This document shows, in pieces, positions 34,981 to 42,488 of a DNA stretch of 42,584 nt (position 1 is the stretch's first letter; each line of letters begins with the position of its first letter). Below the pieces are notes generated by a model, which saw only the letters and a list, made by a program, of their open reading frames with translations, was not told where the DNA came from and ran no database searches. The position numbers and the translations under genes are program-made. Source of the stretch: Bacteroidales bacterium (lineage in GTDB: Bacteria; Bacteroidota; Bacteroidia; Bacteroidales; UBA12481); assembly GCA_023145515.1 (NCBI GenBank), contig JAGLDP010000038.1:1-42584 (forward strand), given 5' to 3'.

Positions 34981-36497
34981 TTTATTCTCGTTGGGTCCGA
35001 TATTGCACCTGTTGGGCAGGCTTTTGCTACCTCTTTGGCGGTTTTTTGCAGGCCCTTGGCGATTGATTCTCCGAACGGAATCTGTATTTGCACGTCGAAG
35101 CCTCTTCCTATGAAGGTAAATCCATATTTTTCTTTGTATTTACTTGTTATTCTCACGCATATCCCGCATTTAATACATTTGGCGGGTTCATAAATTACTA
35201 CATCCTGCTGGATATTTTTAGTCACTAATTGCCTGTCATGTATGGAGAAATATCTCCTTTGACTAGCGGCATATTCATCTGAATAATCTCTTAACTTACA
35301 ATTGTCGAGTTTGCGACAGTCGCAGTGCAGACATCGTGCTGCTTCGGCTTTTACCTGATCAGAAGAAAAACCATTGGCTAAAACTTCAGGCTCCAGTCTG
35401 TCTAAATCATTTGACTCTTTGAGATATTCGGCAAATTCAGGCTCAAGAAGTTTCCCAAATCGTGAGTTGAAGCGTTTGGGTTCACCAGTGACATTCTCCC
35501 CTTTCAAAAATTGGTCAACTTCAAATGCTGCATTTTTACCTCTTGCTACTGCCTGAATAGCGAGTTTTGCACTTTGAATTGGAAAAACTCTTATGTCTTG
35601 ATTCTTGAACTTCGAGCTTCGAACTTCGAATTTAGGCACTGAAGTAGCTACTACGACTGCTGCAAATTCGTCTTGGAGGCCTTCAATAAAAGCAAGGTCA
35701 GCATCGACCCCAAATTGAACCTGAATTCCCGTATTCAAAATAACATCAATCTCTCTATCAAGCACTTCTGCTGGTAACTTTTCATGCAAATCAGGGTGCC
35801 TTAGTTCTCCGCCAAGCCGGACTTCCTTCTCAAAGATTTTTACTTGATATCCTCTCTTTCGCAAGTAATAAGCAGCTGTCAGGCCTGCTGGACCTGAGCC
35901 GATGATGGCGATTTGGGGGATCGGTGATTCGGCGACTCGGTGATTCTGTGACTCGATTTTTCCAAAATCACCAGCATAACGCTTTAACAAACAAATCGAT
36001 ACTGCCGTATCAATTTCCTTTCTTTTGCAGGCTTTTTCGCAGGGGGCCGGGCAAATCCTGCCTAATACTGATGGCAATGGGATGTCTTGCATGACCACTT
36101 CATAGGCCTCCTGAGTTTTGCCTTCTGCCAGCAAACGGTTCATTCTTGGAATATTCATGTGGGCCGGGCAACTTAGCTGACAAGGTGCCTCGCAGTCTCC
36201 TACATGATCGCTGAGGAGTAATTCGAGAGCAGTTTTGCGGGCCTCTATGATCTCTTCATCCTTTGTAATAATATCCATCCCTTCTTCCGCAGGTTTACTA
36301 CATGAGGCAAATAGTGTTCCGGTTTTAGCATCCTTCACCATGCACATCATACAACTGGTGTGAGTTTCCAATCCTTCATAATAGCACATCGTAGGAATTT
36401 CTTTTCCCATTCTCAGGGCAGCCTGAAGAACTGTTTCTCCGGCTTCAAGCTGAATTTCCTTATGATCAATTATTATAGAAATCACTTTCTTCATCAT
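34977..36497 (-). CDS. [2Fe-2S]/GltD-like FAD oxidoreductase with C-terminal ferredoxin, lacking the NAD(P) domain
   Basis: Start at 36497 (MMKKVISIII), ATGA-overlapping the NuoEF stop. Order in the 506 residues: NuoG/HydA-like [2Fe-2S] domain (Cys 38, 49, 52, 66), GltD-type Cys-rich domain (Cys 102, 106, 110 and CPAPCEKAC), FAD Rossmann motif IIGSGPAG (198-205), and a C-terminal NuoG-like segment with CIKCGIC (441-447) and ACPTGAI but fewer Cys than usual. GltD relatives carry a second GxGxxA Rossmann domain for NAD(P)H after VVATG. Here VVVATS is followed by PKFEVRSSKFKNQDIR, which is repeat-derived sequence, and then the family's C-terminal AIQAVARGKNAA. The NAD(P) domain is therefore missing. 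It probably relays electrons with the NuoF partner. Confidence 0.85.
   Translation of the reverse strand: MMKKVISIIIDHKEIQLEAGETVLQAALRMGKEIPTMCYYEGLETHTSCMMCMVKDAKTGTLFASCSKPAEEGMDIITKDEEIIEARKTALELLLSDHVGDCEAPCQLSCPAHMNIPRMNRLLAEGKTQEAYEVVMQDIPLPSVLGRICPAPCEKACKRKEIDTAVSICLLKRYAGDFGKIESQNHRVAESPIPQIAIIGSGPAGLTAAYYLRKRGYQVKIFEKEVRLGGELRHPDLHEKLPAEVLDREIDVILNTGIQVQFGVDADLAFIEGLQDEFAAVVVATSVPKFEVRSSKFKNQDIRVFPIQSAKLAIQAVARGKNAAFEVDQFLKGENVTGEPKRFNSRFGKLLEPEFAEYLKESNDLDRLEPEVLANGFSSDQVKAEAARCLHCDCRKLDNCKLRDYSDEYAASQRRYFSIHDRQLVTKNIQQDVVIYEPAKCIKCGICVRITSKYKEKYGFTFIGRGFDVQIQIPFGESIAKGLQKTAKEVAKACPTGAISDPTRIK
35604..35633 (-). repeat. In-gene TTCGAAG tandem tract (FEVRSSK) in the flavoprotein
   Basis: 30 bp made of TTCGAAG/TTCGAGC-type 7-bp words. 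Three units read FEVRSSK in every frame. It occupies residues 290-299, where relatives carry the NAD(P)-binding Rossmann domain. Confidence 0.75.
35916..35955 (-). repeat. In-gene GAATCACC tandem tract in the flavoprotein
   Basis: Five 8-bp units (GAGTCACA, GAATCACC, GAGTCGCC, GAATCACC, GATCCCC) read ESQNHRVAESPIP, residues 182-194, between the Cys-rich N-terminal domain and the FAD Rossmann motif. Confidence 0.85.
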
Positions 36498-38836
36498 CTT
36501 TTTATTATCGCCTCCTCCGGACAAACTATACGACAAGTATCACATTTGATACAGAGATCGGTATTAATAATATGCTTGTTATGGGGATCAAATGGGATGG
36601 CATTCACCGGACATTTCTGAGCGCACAAGGTACATCCGATACAATCGTCTGTAATGTGATACTCTATAAGTTCTGCACATTTACCGGTTGGACAATTTCC
36701 ATTTAGGTGGGCCTCATATTCTTCCCTGAAATAACGCAAGGTTGACAGGATTGGATTCGGAGCTGATTTTCCTAATCCACATAAACTGCCTTTCTTAGTC
36801 CAGTCAGCCAAATTCTCCAGTTCCTCAAGATCTCCTTTTTTTGCTTTGCCGCTTGTCAGTCTATCCAGAATATCCAGCATTCGTTTAGTTCCAACTCTAC
36901 AAAACGTACATTTCCCACAAGATTCGTTTTGAGTGAATGACAGAAAATAGTGGGCAATATCCACCATACAATCATCTTCATCCAGAACAACCATGCCACC
37001 TGATCCCATCATGGCGCCCAATTCCTTTAACGATTCAAAATCGATAGGAGCATCTGCCAATTCTGCGGGGATACACCCTCCTGATGGTCCGCCAATCTGA
37101 ACAGCCTTAAACTTTTTACCACCAGGAACACCTCCTCCAATCTCTTCTACAATTTCACGTATACTAATTCCCATCGGCACTTCAATCAATCCACCACGTG
37201 CCACTTTACCGGCCAGTGCGAACACCTTAGTTCCTTTACTGGTTTCTGTGCCTATAGAGTTAAATCTATCAGCACCACTACGGATAATGAAAGGTATTAC
37301 AGAGAAAGTTTCGACATTATTCACCAGGGTAGGATTTCCAAATAATCCTTTTTCAACAGGATAAGGGGGACGAGCCTTTGGGAACCCTCTTTTGCCTTCG
37401 ATCGAGGCCATCAGGGCAGTTTCTTCTCCACAAACAAAAGCACCGGCACCTTCATAAATACGAAGATCAAAACTAAACCCAGAGTCCAGAATATTATCAC
37501 CAATCAGTCCTTCCTCCTTCAGTATTTCAACTGCTTTTTTAATTCTTGTAACGGCCAGTGGGTATTCTGCTCTCAGATAGACATATCCCTGGTGAATCCC
37601 GGTTGCATAGGCAGCAATCAGAATCCCTTCCAGCATTCTGTATGGATAAGACTCCATCAGCATCCGATCCATAAAAGCTCCCGGATCTCCTTCGTCTCCG
37701 TTACAAATCAAATATTTTATTTCTCCCTCTGCCCGGGCAGCAAGCTCCCATTTTGTTCCTGTACTAAACCCAGCACCTCCTCGTCCACGTGTTCCGGAAT
37801 TCCTAACTTCATTAATCACTTCTTCCGGGGTCATTTCTTTCAATGCTTTCTTCAATGCCAGAAATCCACTTTTGCTTTTATATTCGGCTAAATCCAATGG
37901 ATTAATAACCCCTCTGTGTTCAGTTGCAATCGGAACTTGTTTTCCGAGAAAGGCTGATACTGGTTTATCGCGGTAATCTATTGAATATCTGTCAATTCCA
38001 TCCCAATTACTATCATCCTGTATCCATCCGGCAAGATTCATCAGTTTATCTCCCCATCGGTTTAATAATCCGGGAGGTGCAAAATGACGATTAACGATTT
38101 TCGATACGTCTTCTGGTTTTACTTTGGCATATAGAGTCACATCACCATTAACAGGAATCACCTCAACCAGTGGAACCTGATGACACATACCTACGCAGCC
38201 AACATGTTTTAATTTGACAGGCAGATGTTTTGTATCCACAACATCCTGAACAGCATCTCTGATTTCATCACTCCCACTAGCCACACAGCATGAACCTAGT
38301 CCGATTCTGATTTCGCCAGCAATTTCACTTCCATCTGCTTTTCTGAATAAGCCCTTTTTGTCTGACTTTTTATTCTCCTCAAAATCCTTAATAACTTTGC
38401 CTACCTGGTCTGGTGCAACATGGCCGTACGTCACCTGATCAATTTGCACTACCGGGGCAATTGTGCAACATCCCAGGCAGCTGACTTTTTCAAGAGTATA
38501 CATTCCACGCTCGTCGGTTAGTCGGGCACCTTCAAGATTTAATTCTCTGATAATAGCATCATGAATTAAGCCGGCTCCTTTCACGTGACAGGCGGTGCCA
38601 ACACAAACTTTAATAATGTGCTCACCTGCCGGCTCCATCCTGAATTGAGAATAAAAACTACCCACACCGGTAATCTGCTCCGCGGTGATATTGGTATTAT
38701 CGCAGATATATCGCAAAGCCTCTTCTGGGAGAAAATTATACTTAAGCTGTATAGCCTGAAGAATAGGTATTACCTGTTCAGTTCCTTTACCAAGGTCTGC
38801 AATAATATGATCCAAATCTCTCAGGTTCAACTCCAT
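36494..38836 (-). CDS. NuoE-NuoF-ferredoxin fusion, NADH-oxidising flavoprotein (HydB-like)
   Basis: 780-residue fusion; start at ATG 38836 (MELNLRDLDHII), not the TTG two codons earlier. NuoE-type thioredoxin [2Fe-2S] domain first (Cys 78, 83, 120, 124), then a second [2Fe-2S] thioredoxin-like domain (GLGSCCVASG, HVGCVGMC, about 180-220). NuoF follows with GRGGAGFSTGTKWE (351-364) for FMN/NADH, the ICNGDEGDPGAFMDR motif and ESCGKCTFCRVGTKRM for [4Fe-4S]. Two C-terminal [4Fe-4S] clusters are CIGCTLCAQKCP and CIKCDTCRIVCP. This is the architecture of the NADH-binding subunit of bifurcating hydrogenases and formate dehydrogenases, but no catalytic hydrogenase or dehydrogenase subunit is in the window. 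Confidence 0.92.
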   Translation of the reverse strand: MELNLRDLDHIIADLGKGTEQVIPILQAIQLKYNFLPEEALRYICDNTNITAEQITGVGSFYSQFRMEPAGEHIIKVCVGTACHVKGAGLIHDAIIRELNLEGARLTDERGMYTLEKVSCLGCCTIAPVVQIDQVTYGHVAPDQVGKVIKDFEENKKSDKKGLFRKADGSEIAGEIRIGLGSCCVASGSDEIRDAVQDVVDTKHLPVKLKHVGCVGMCHQVPLVEVIPVNGDVTLYAKVKPEDVSKIVNRHFAPPGLLNRWGDKLMNLAGWIQDDSNWDGIDRYSIDYRDKPVSAFLGKQVPIATEHRGVINPLDLAEYKSKSGFLALKKALKEMTPEEVINEVRNSGTRGRGGAGFSTGTKWELAARAEGEIKYLICNGDEGDPGAFMDRMLMESYPYRMLEGILIAAYATGIHQGYVYLRAEYPLAVTRIKKAVEILKEEGLIGDNILDSGFSFDLRIYEGAGAFVCGEETALMASIEGKRGFPKARPPYPVEKGLFGNPTLVNNVETFSVIPFIIRSGADRFNSIGTETSKGTKVFALAGKVARGGLIEVPMGISIREIVEEIGGGVPGGKKFKAVQIGGPSGGCIPAELADAPIDFESLKELGAMMGSGGMVVLDEDDCMVDIAHYFLSFTQNESCGKCTFCRVGTKRMLDILDRLTSGKAKKGDLEELENLADWTKKGSLCGLGKSAPNPILSTLRYFREEYEAHLNGNCPTGKCAELIEYHITDDCIGCTLCAQKCPVNAIPFDPHNKHIINTDLCIKCDTCRIVCPEEAIIKR

Positions 38837-38842
38837 TCTCAA

Positions 38843-40033
38843 TTACTTATTTCCTATACAAAACAGGCTTTTATCTCCCTTCAGGTAAATCATTCCGTCG
38901 GCAAAAGCCGGACTCGCAACCACTTTTTCGCCTAATTTAGGTTCGCCTATAACTCTCAGTTCCTTATTAACCTCAAAAATGTGCATTATCCCCCCCATAT
39001 CAACCGCATAGACTTTTCCATCAGCCACAATGGGTGAAGCATAATATCCTTCATATCCTTCATGTTCCCAGTACTTCTCTCCTGTGAGAGCATCATAACA
39101 AACAAATACTCCGTAACTGGTTCCAATAAACAAAAGGCCCTCTGATTCTACCGGACTAGCAACTTCAGGCAGATATTCGTCATTTTCCCAAACAATTTCA
39201 GGATTCTCACCTGGTCTTATAGCCACCAATCGGGCATATTCATTAGATCCAAAAACCAATCCTTGTCCGTATGAAGCAGAAGCACCTACTTCACCCATAA
39301 GACATTCAACAGACCATAGTTGCTCTCCTGATTCCAGATCATGACCAGCAATAAAAGGGTCAGTGGTAGTTAGTATCTGCATTTTTCCATCTATTTCAGC
39401 CAGTATTGGTGAAGACCATGAAATCTTATTCTTTCTTATTACTTCCCAGATAGTTACTCCATCAGCAGTATTGAGTGCAGAAATCTTCCCACCTCGATTG
39501 GTGTCATATAAGATGATTAGTTTATTTTCATGATAGATCAGTGATGAGCTATGTCCGTAGTGATTATCAGGCACTCCCATATTTCTGGCCCATATTCTGT
39601 TTCCCGAAAAATCAAATGCAATCAGGTCACCCGTTCCAAAAATTGCATAAACTGCCTCACCATCTGTTGTCATAGTCGGTGCAGACAGTCCTGTATCAGA
39701 GGTTGTTTTGGGCGGAGCAGCAGGTGATCCTTCAATATTATTCACTTCTTTTTGCCATAGCATTTCACCAGTATTTCGGTTGTAGCAATAGACCTCACGG
39801 GCATCATTATCTCCACCGGCTAAAAAGATTTTATCTCCCCAGATAATTGGTGAATTGAAGCCCGATCGCGGAACAGCAGCTTTCCAGATAATATTTTTTC
39901 CCGTTGATACATCCCATTCCGTTGGGATGTTTTTTACGAAGGCTACTCCGTTTGAGAATGGGCCACGGAAGGCGTTGAAGGGGAGGGTCGGGGGATCGGG
40001 GATCGGTGATTCTGTGATTCGGTGATTCGGTTG
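38843..40033 (-). CDS. PQQ-like propeller part of a frameshifted membrane protein (downstream frame)
   Basis: The downstream reading frame begins inside the GAATCACC tract (ESPIPDPPTLP), continues FNAFRGPFSNGVAFVKNIP and TEWDVSTGKNIIWKA, and runs to FCIGNK. This is a full PQQ-like propeller start (RGP..G.....P..WD...G..I.WK) and blades such as IRIWARN-type GNRIWARNMGVPDNHYGHS and YDALTGEKYWEHEG. No signal or good start codon belongs to this frame: the first ATG, at 39763, is inside blade 1. It is therefore the C-terminal half of the gene whose N-terminus is at 40625 in another frame. Confidence 0.85.
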   Translation of the reverse strand, partial: QPNHRITESPIPDPPTLPFNAFRGPFSNGVAFVKNIPTEWDVSTGKNIIWKAAVPRSGFNSPIIWGDKIFLAGGDNDAREVYCYNRNTGEMLWQKEVNNIEGSPAAPPKTTSDTGLSAPTMTTDGEAVYAIFGTGDLIAFDFSGNRIWARNMGVPDNHYGHSSSLIYHENKLIILYDTNRGGKISALNTADGVTIWEVIRKNKISWSSPILAEIDGKMQILTTTDPFIAGHDLESGEQLWSVECLMGEVGASASYGQGLVFGSNEYARLVAIRPGENPEIVWENDEYLPEVASPVESEGLLFIGTSYGVFVCYDALTGEKYWEHEGYEGYYASPIVADGKVYAVDMGGIMHIFEVNKELRVIGEPKLGEKVVASPAFADGMIYLKGDKSLFCIGNK

Positions 40034-40625
40034 AGATTGGTGGATTGGTTTTGCTTAGGTTTATTATTTCGATTTCTTCGGTGATTGTTTCTTTTGCCTT
40101 TTCTTCTGCTTTTCGTTGAGCTAATTTGAATTCATCGTAGTTTGCTAATTGGTTGTTTGTTGAAAACGCGGCTCCTAGTGCTGCAATAAACATGATAGCT
40201 CCTATGCTCCAAACCCAATAGATAGATTTTTTTCGAGAATTCTGATTGTCATAATCAGGATTCAGGGGTTCTTCAATTTTGCTTTTTAGATCATGTTGCA
40301 TCTTCAATAACAGACCTAGAAAAATTCCGGCAAAGAGAAGGATAAATCCGCCGGTTTTTACCTGCCATTCACTGGTGAAATATGCTTTTCGTGCCAACAG
40401 ATCCAGTTGTCGGATTTCCAATTTCAGGGCTTCATTATCAGGAGCCTGATCAAGACGTTCAACTAAGGCGGCTATCACTGATGACTCGATCGGATCCTGC
40501 TTTTGCATCTGCAGGAAGTTCAATAATAATATGATGGCTACCAGTCCGGCAAAAAGTCCTGTACCAGTGATTAACTTTGACAGTAATAGTATTTTTTCTT
40601 GCTTCTCCATATTCATTCTTATCAT
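39831..40625 (-). CDS. Membrane-anchor part of the frameshifted PQQ-like protein (upstream frame)
   Basis: Starts at ATG 40625, overlapping the NapH-like stop as ATGA. It has three hydrophobic segments (GLFAGLVAIILLLNFLQM, GGFILLFAGIFLGLLL, YWVWSIGAIMFIAALGAAFS), a charged KAEEKAKETITEEIEI stretch and the repeat peptide TESPNHRITDPRSPDPP. After about 39985 it is read out of the frame of the propeller and produces an unrelated Lys/Cys-rich tail of about 50 residues. I regard this entry and 38843-40033 as one gene interrupted by a frameshift in or next to the repeat tract. Confidence 0.8.
   Translation of the reverse strand: MIRMNMEKQEKILLLSKLITGTGLFAGLVAIILLLNFLQMQKQDPIESSVIAALVERLDQAPDNEALKLEIRQLDLLARKAYFTSEWQVKTGGFILLFAGIFLGLLLKMQHDLKSKIEEPLNPDYDNQNSRKKSIYWVWSIGAIMFIAALGAAFSTNNQLANYDEFKLAQRKAEEKAKETITEEIEIINLSKTNPPISTESPNHRITDPRSPDPPLQRLPWPILKRSSLRKKHPNGMGCINGKKYYLESCCSAIGLQFTNYLGR
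39985..40035 (-). repeat. In-gene 8-bp tract (GAATCACC) at the frameshift
   Basis: Coding-strand units AACCGAAT, CACCGAAT, CACAGAAT, CACCGATC, CCCGATC, an 8-bp period with some decay to 7 bp. Coding capacity is ESPNHRIT in any frame. The frame before the tract and the propeller frame after it differ such that adding 2 nt (equivalent to one extra 8-bp unit) would join them. Confidence 0.85.
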
Positions 40626-41887
40626 TTTTCTACCGGGCAATAATCCATACACCGGCCACAGCTGTAGCAGTTACCTTTATCTGGTTTATAATCCTCATTT
40701 TTTCTGTAAGTAGTCTGACTCAGCAAACTGAAGGCAATTACCAGTCCCATAAAAGCTCCCAAAATCCAGCTTCCGGTTTTAAACTTCTCTCTGATCACTG
40801 TTGCTTCTTCCACAAGGGTGTCAAGGGATTTTCCGGAGGACATAAACTCCTGTATATCAAGATTATCAGAATCCTGTTTTAATTCCGGGTGGCTAATCAT
40901 CAATTCAGCCAGATAAACATCAGGATGAGCTTTTGAGAGAAAGATGTGGGATTTTAATCCGATAAAGGCGCCCGCTCCACCGAGGATTGGAATGAGTAGA
41001 AGATACACCATAAATCTTCTCAAGTCTCTGCTACGGGTTTGCACTTTTTCTGGCTCACGAGGAATATCGATGGCATCAAAAGGACAGGAGGTTTCACATA
41101 ATTTGCAAGAGATACATTCTGATGGTGTGATGGTCATATGCCACTTTGAAAAGCGGGAAGTCCAGTTAAGCAACACTCCGTACGGACACAAAAACCTGCA
41201 ATACGGACGAGCAACAAACATACCGATCAGTAGCATACCGATACCCAGTATCACCATAATAAATCTTGCATCCATCCTGAAGATTCCGACAAAAGGATCC
41301 CAACGACAGATGATAAAATCGGTTCCTGTGGCAGCATAGAGAACAGCCAATCCCAGATACAGGAATGGTAAAATCCCCAGTCCTTTTCTGAGCCAGACAG
41401 GAATAGAAATAGGCTTAAAAATCAGCAGGTCTTGTATTGCACCAAGCGGACAAGCACCCGCACAGAATACTCGTCCGAAAAAAAGCGAAAAAAGCAGAGG
41501 AATGAGAAAAAACAGTAGTGCTACCAGGGATATTGAGTACTCCGGATCGAAAAGCGCGAGAGCCACATTTTGGATAGCCCCCACAGAGCAGATGCAGCCA
41601 TTGCGATAAAAACCAAAATACGCCAGAGTAAAAATTGAGAGCAGAAGGATTCCACCTCTGGAGCGTCGTTTTAGAAGCAGAAAAGTTGCCAGAGACAGAA
41701 CAGCAATTAAAACGAACACATCAAAATATTCCATTGCCAAGGCACGAGGTTCCGGGCTTGTAGGAGAGGGCTGCACATACCCTGTTTCAAATTCTGGTTT
41801 AGGAAATCGTGCTTCCGACTGGCCCTGAGCCGGAACCACCATCCACATCAGAATCAGAATCAGGCATATTTTGATTAGTACTTTCAT
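40622..41887 (-). CDS. NapH/NosR-like membrane ferredoxin with five Cys clusters
   Basis: 421-residue inner-membrane protein with a cleavable-looking signal (ILILMWMVVPAQGQ) and about six membrane segments. Cys motifs: GCICSVGAIQN, FCAGACPLGAIQDL and YCRFLCPYGVLLNW of the NapH/NosR type, a [4Fe-4S] cluster CISCKLCETSCPFDAIDIP, and a C-terminal CYSCGRCMDYCPVEK. Such proteins take electrons from quinol or flavoproteins and pass them across the membrane. It follows the Tat-type ferredoxin by 4 bp and overlaps the next gene by ATGA. Confidence 0.88.
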   Translation of the reverse strand: MKVLIKICLILILMWMVVPAQGQSEARFPKPEFETGYVQPSPTSPEPRALAMEYFDVFVLIAVLSLATFLLLKRRSRGGILLLSIFTLAYFGFYRNGCICSVGAIQNVALALFDPEYSISLVALLFFLIPLLFSLFFGRVFCAGACPLGAIQDLLIFKPISIPVWLRKGLGILPFLYLGLAVLYAATGTDFIICRWDPFVGIFRMDARFIMVILGIGMLLIGMFVARPYCRFLCPYGVLLNWTSRFSKWHMTITPSECISCKLCETSCPFDAIDIPREPEKVQTRSRDLRRFMVYLLLIPILGGAGAFIGLKSHIFLSKAHPDVYLAELMISHPELKQDSDNLDIQEFMSSGKSLDTLVEEATVIREKFKTGSWILGAFMGLVIAFSLLSQTTYRKNEDYKPDKGNCYSCGRCMDYCPVEK

Positions 41888-41891
41888 TGGT

Positions 41892-42488
41892 TCATGGTCT
41901 TTGCGGTAATGCAGGAATCTCAGCTGATGGAATAGGAGAATACACTCCTTTGATCAGGTAAGGTGTTTCTATAGGAACTCTTTGGATGGCATCGGATGGG
42001 CAAGTTCTGGCGATGGCACACTGATTACAATCAACACATATATTATGACGGATCTGAAGATGGAATGAACCATTTCCAAAAGAGGAGCATCCCTTCACGC
42101 ATTTGGCACAGCCTATGCACAAATCCTCATCGATGACATATTCAAAATAAGGTTCTTCAATGAAATTCCGTGAGATGGCTGCTGTCGGACAAAGTTGGTT
42201 CTCTCCGCCGGTAGCGCGATCGTTTGCATCCGGTTTCAAATATCCTCCACATAAATCACAATAGCCACAAATATCGTAGGCATGAATACATTTTACTGCC
42301 GAGGGACTAAGAACACACTCGGTAGCACAACGTCCGCACTGAGTACATTTAAAAGGGTCAATCTGCCAAACCGTATGGCCGCGTGTGGCTTTGGTGGCCG
42401 AAAAAGCACCCAATCCGCCAAGGGCAATGAACAATCCTGCCCGGATGGAAGCATCAATAAAATCACGACGGCTTTTCTTTTTACTCAT
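41892..42488 (-). CDS. NapG-like ferredoxin with Tat signal
   Basis: 198-residue exported Fe-S protein. I use the ATG at 42488 (MSKKKSRRDFIDASIRAGLF) because it ATGA-overlaps the stop of the preceding gene and starts a twin-arginine signal (SRRDFI). Four cluster motifs: CTQCGRCATECVLSP, CGYCDLCGGY with CPTAAI, CIGCAKCVKGCSSFG, CVDCNQCAIARTCPSDAI. It is expected to partner the NapH-like membrane protein encoded 4 bp downstream, as NapG does with NapH. Confidence 0.88.
   Translation of the reverse strand: MSKKKSRRDFIDASIRAGLFIALGGLGAFSATKATRGHTVWQIDPFKCTQCGRCATECVLSPSAVKCIHAYDICGYCDLCGGYLKPDANDRATGGENQLCPTAAISRNFIEEPYFEYVIDEDLCIGCAKCVKGCSSFGNGSFHLQIRHNICVDCNQCAIARTCPSDAIQRVPIETPYLIKGVYSPIPSAEIPALPQRP

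Noticed and set aside
36494-38836. Respiratory complex I or [FeFe]-hydrogenase operon
   Set aside because: No membrane Nuo subunits and no H-cluster motif protein in the window; only the NuoE/F-like module is present.
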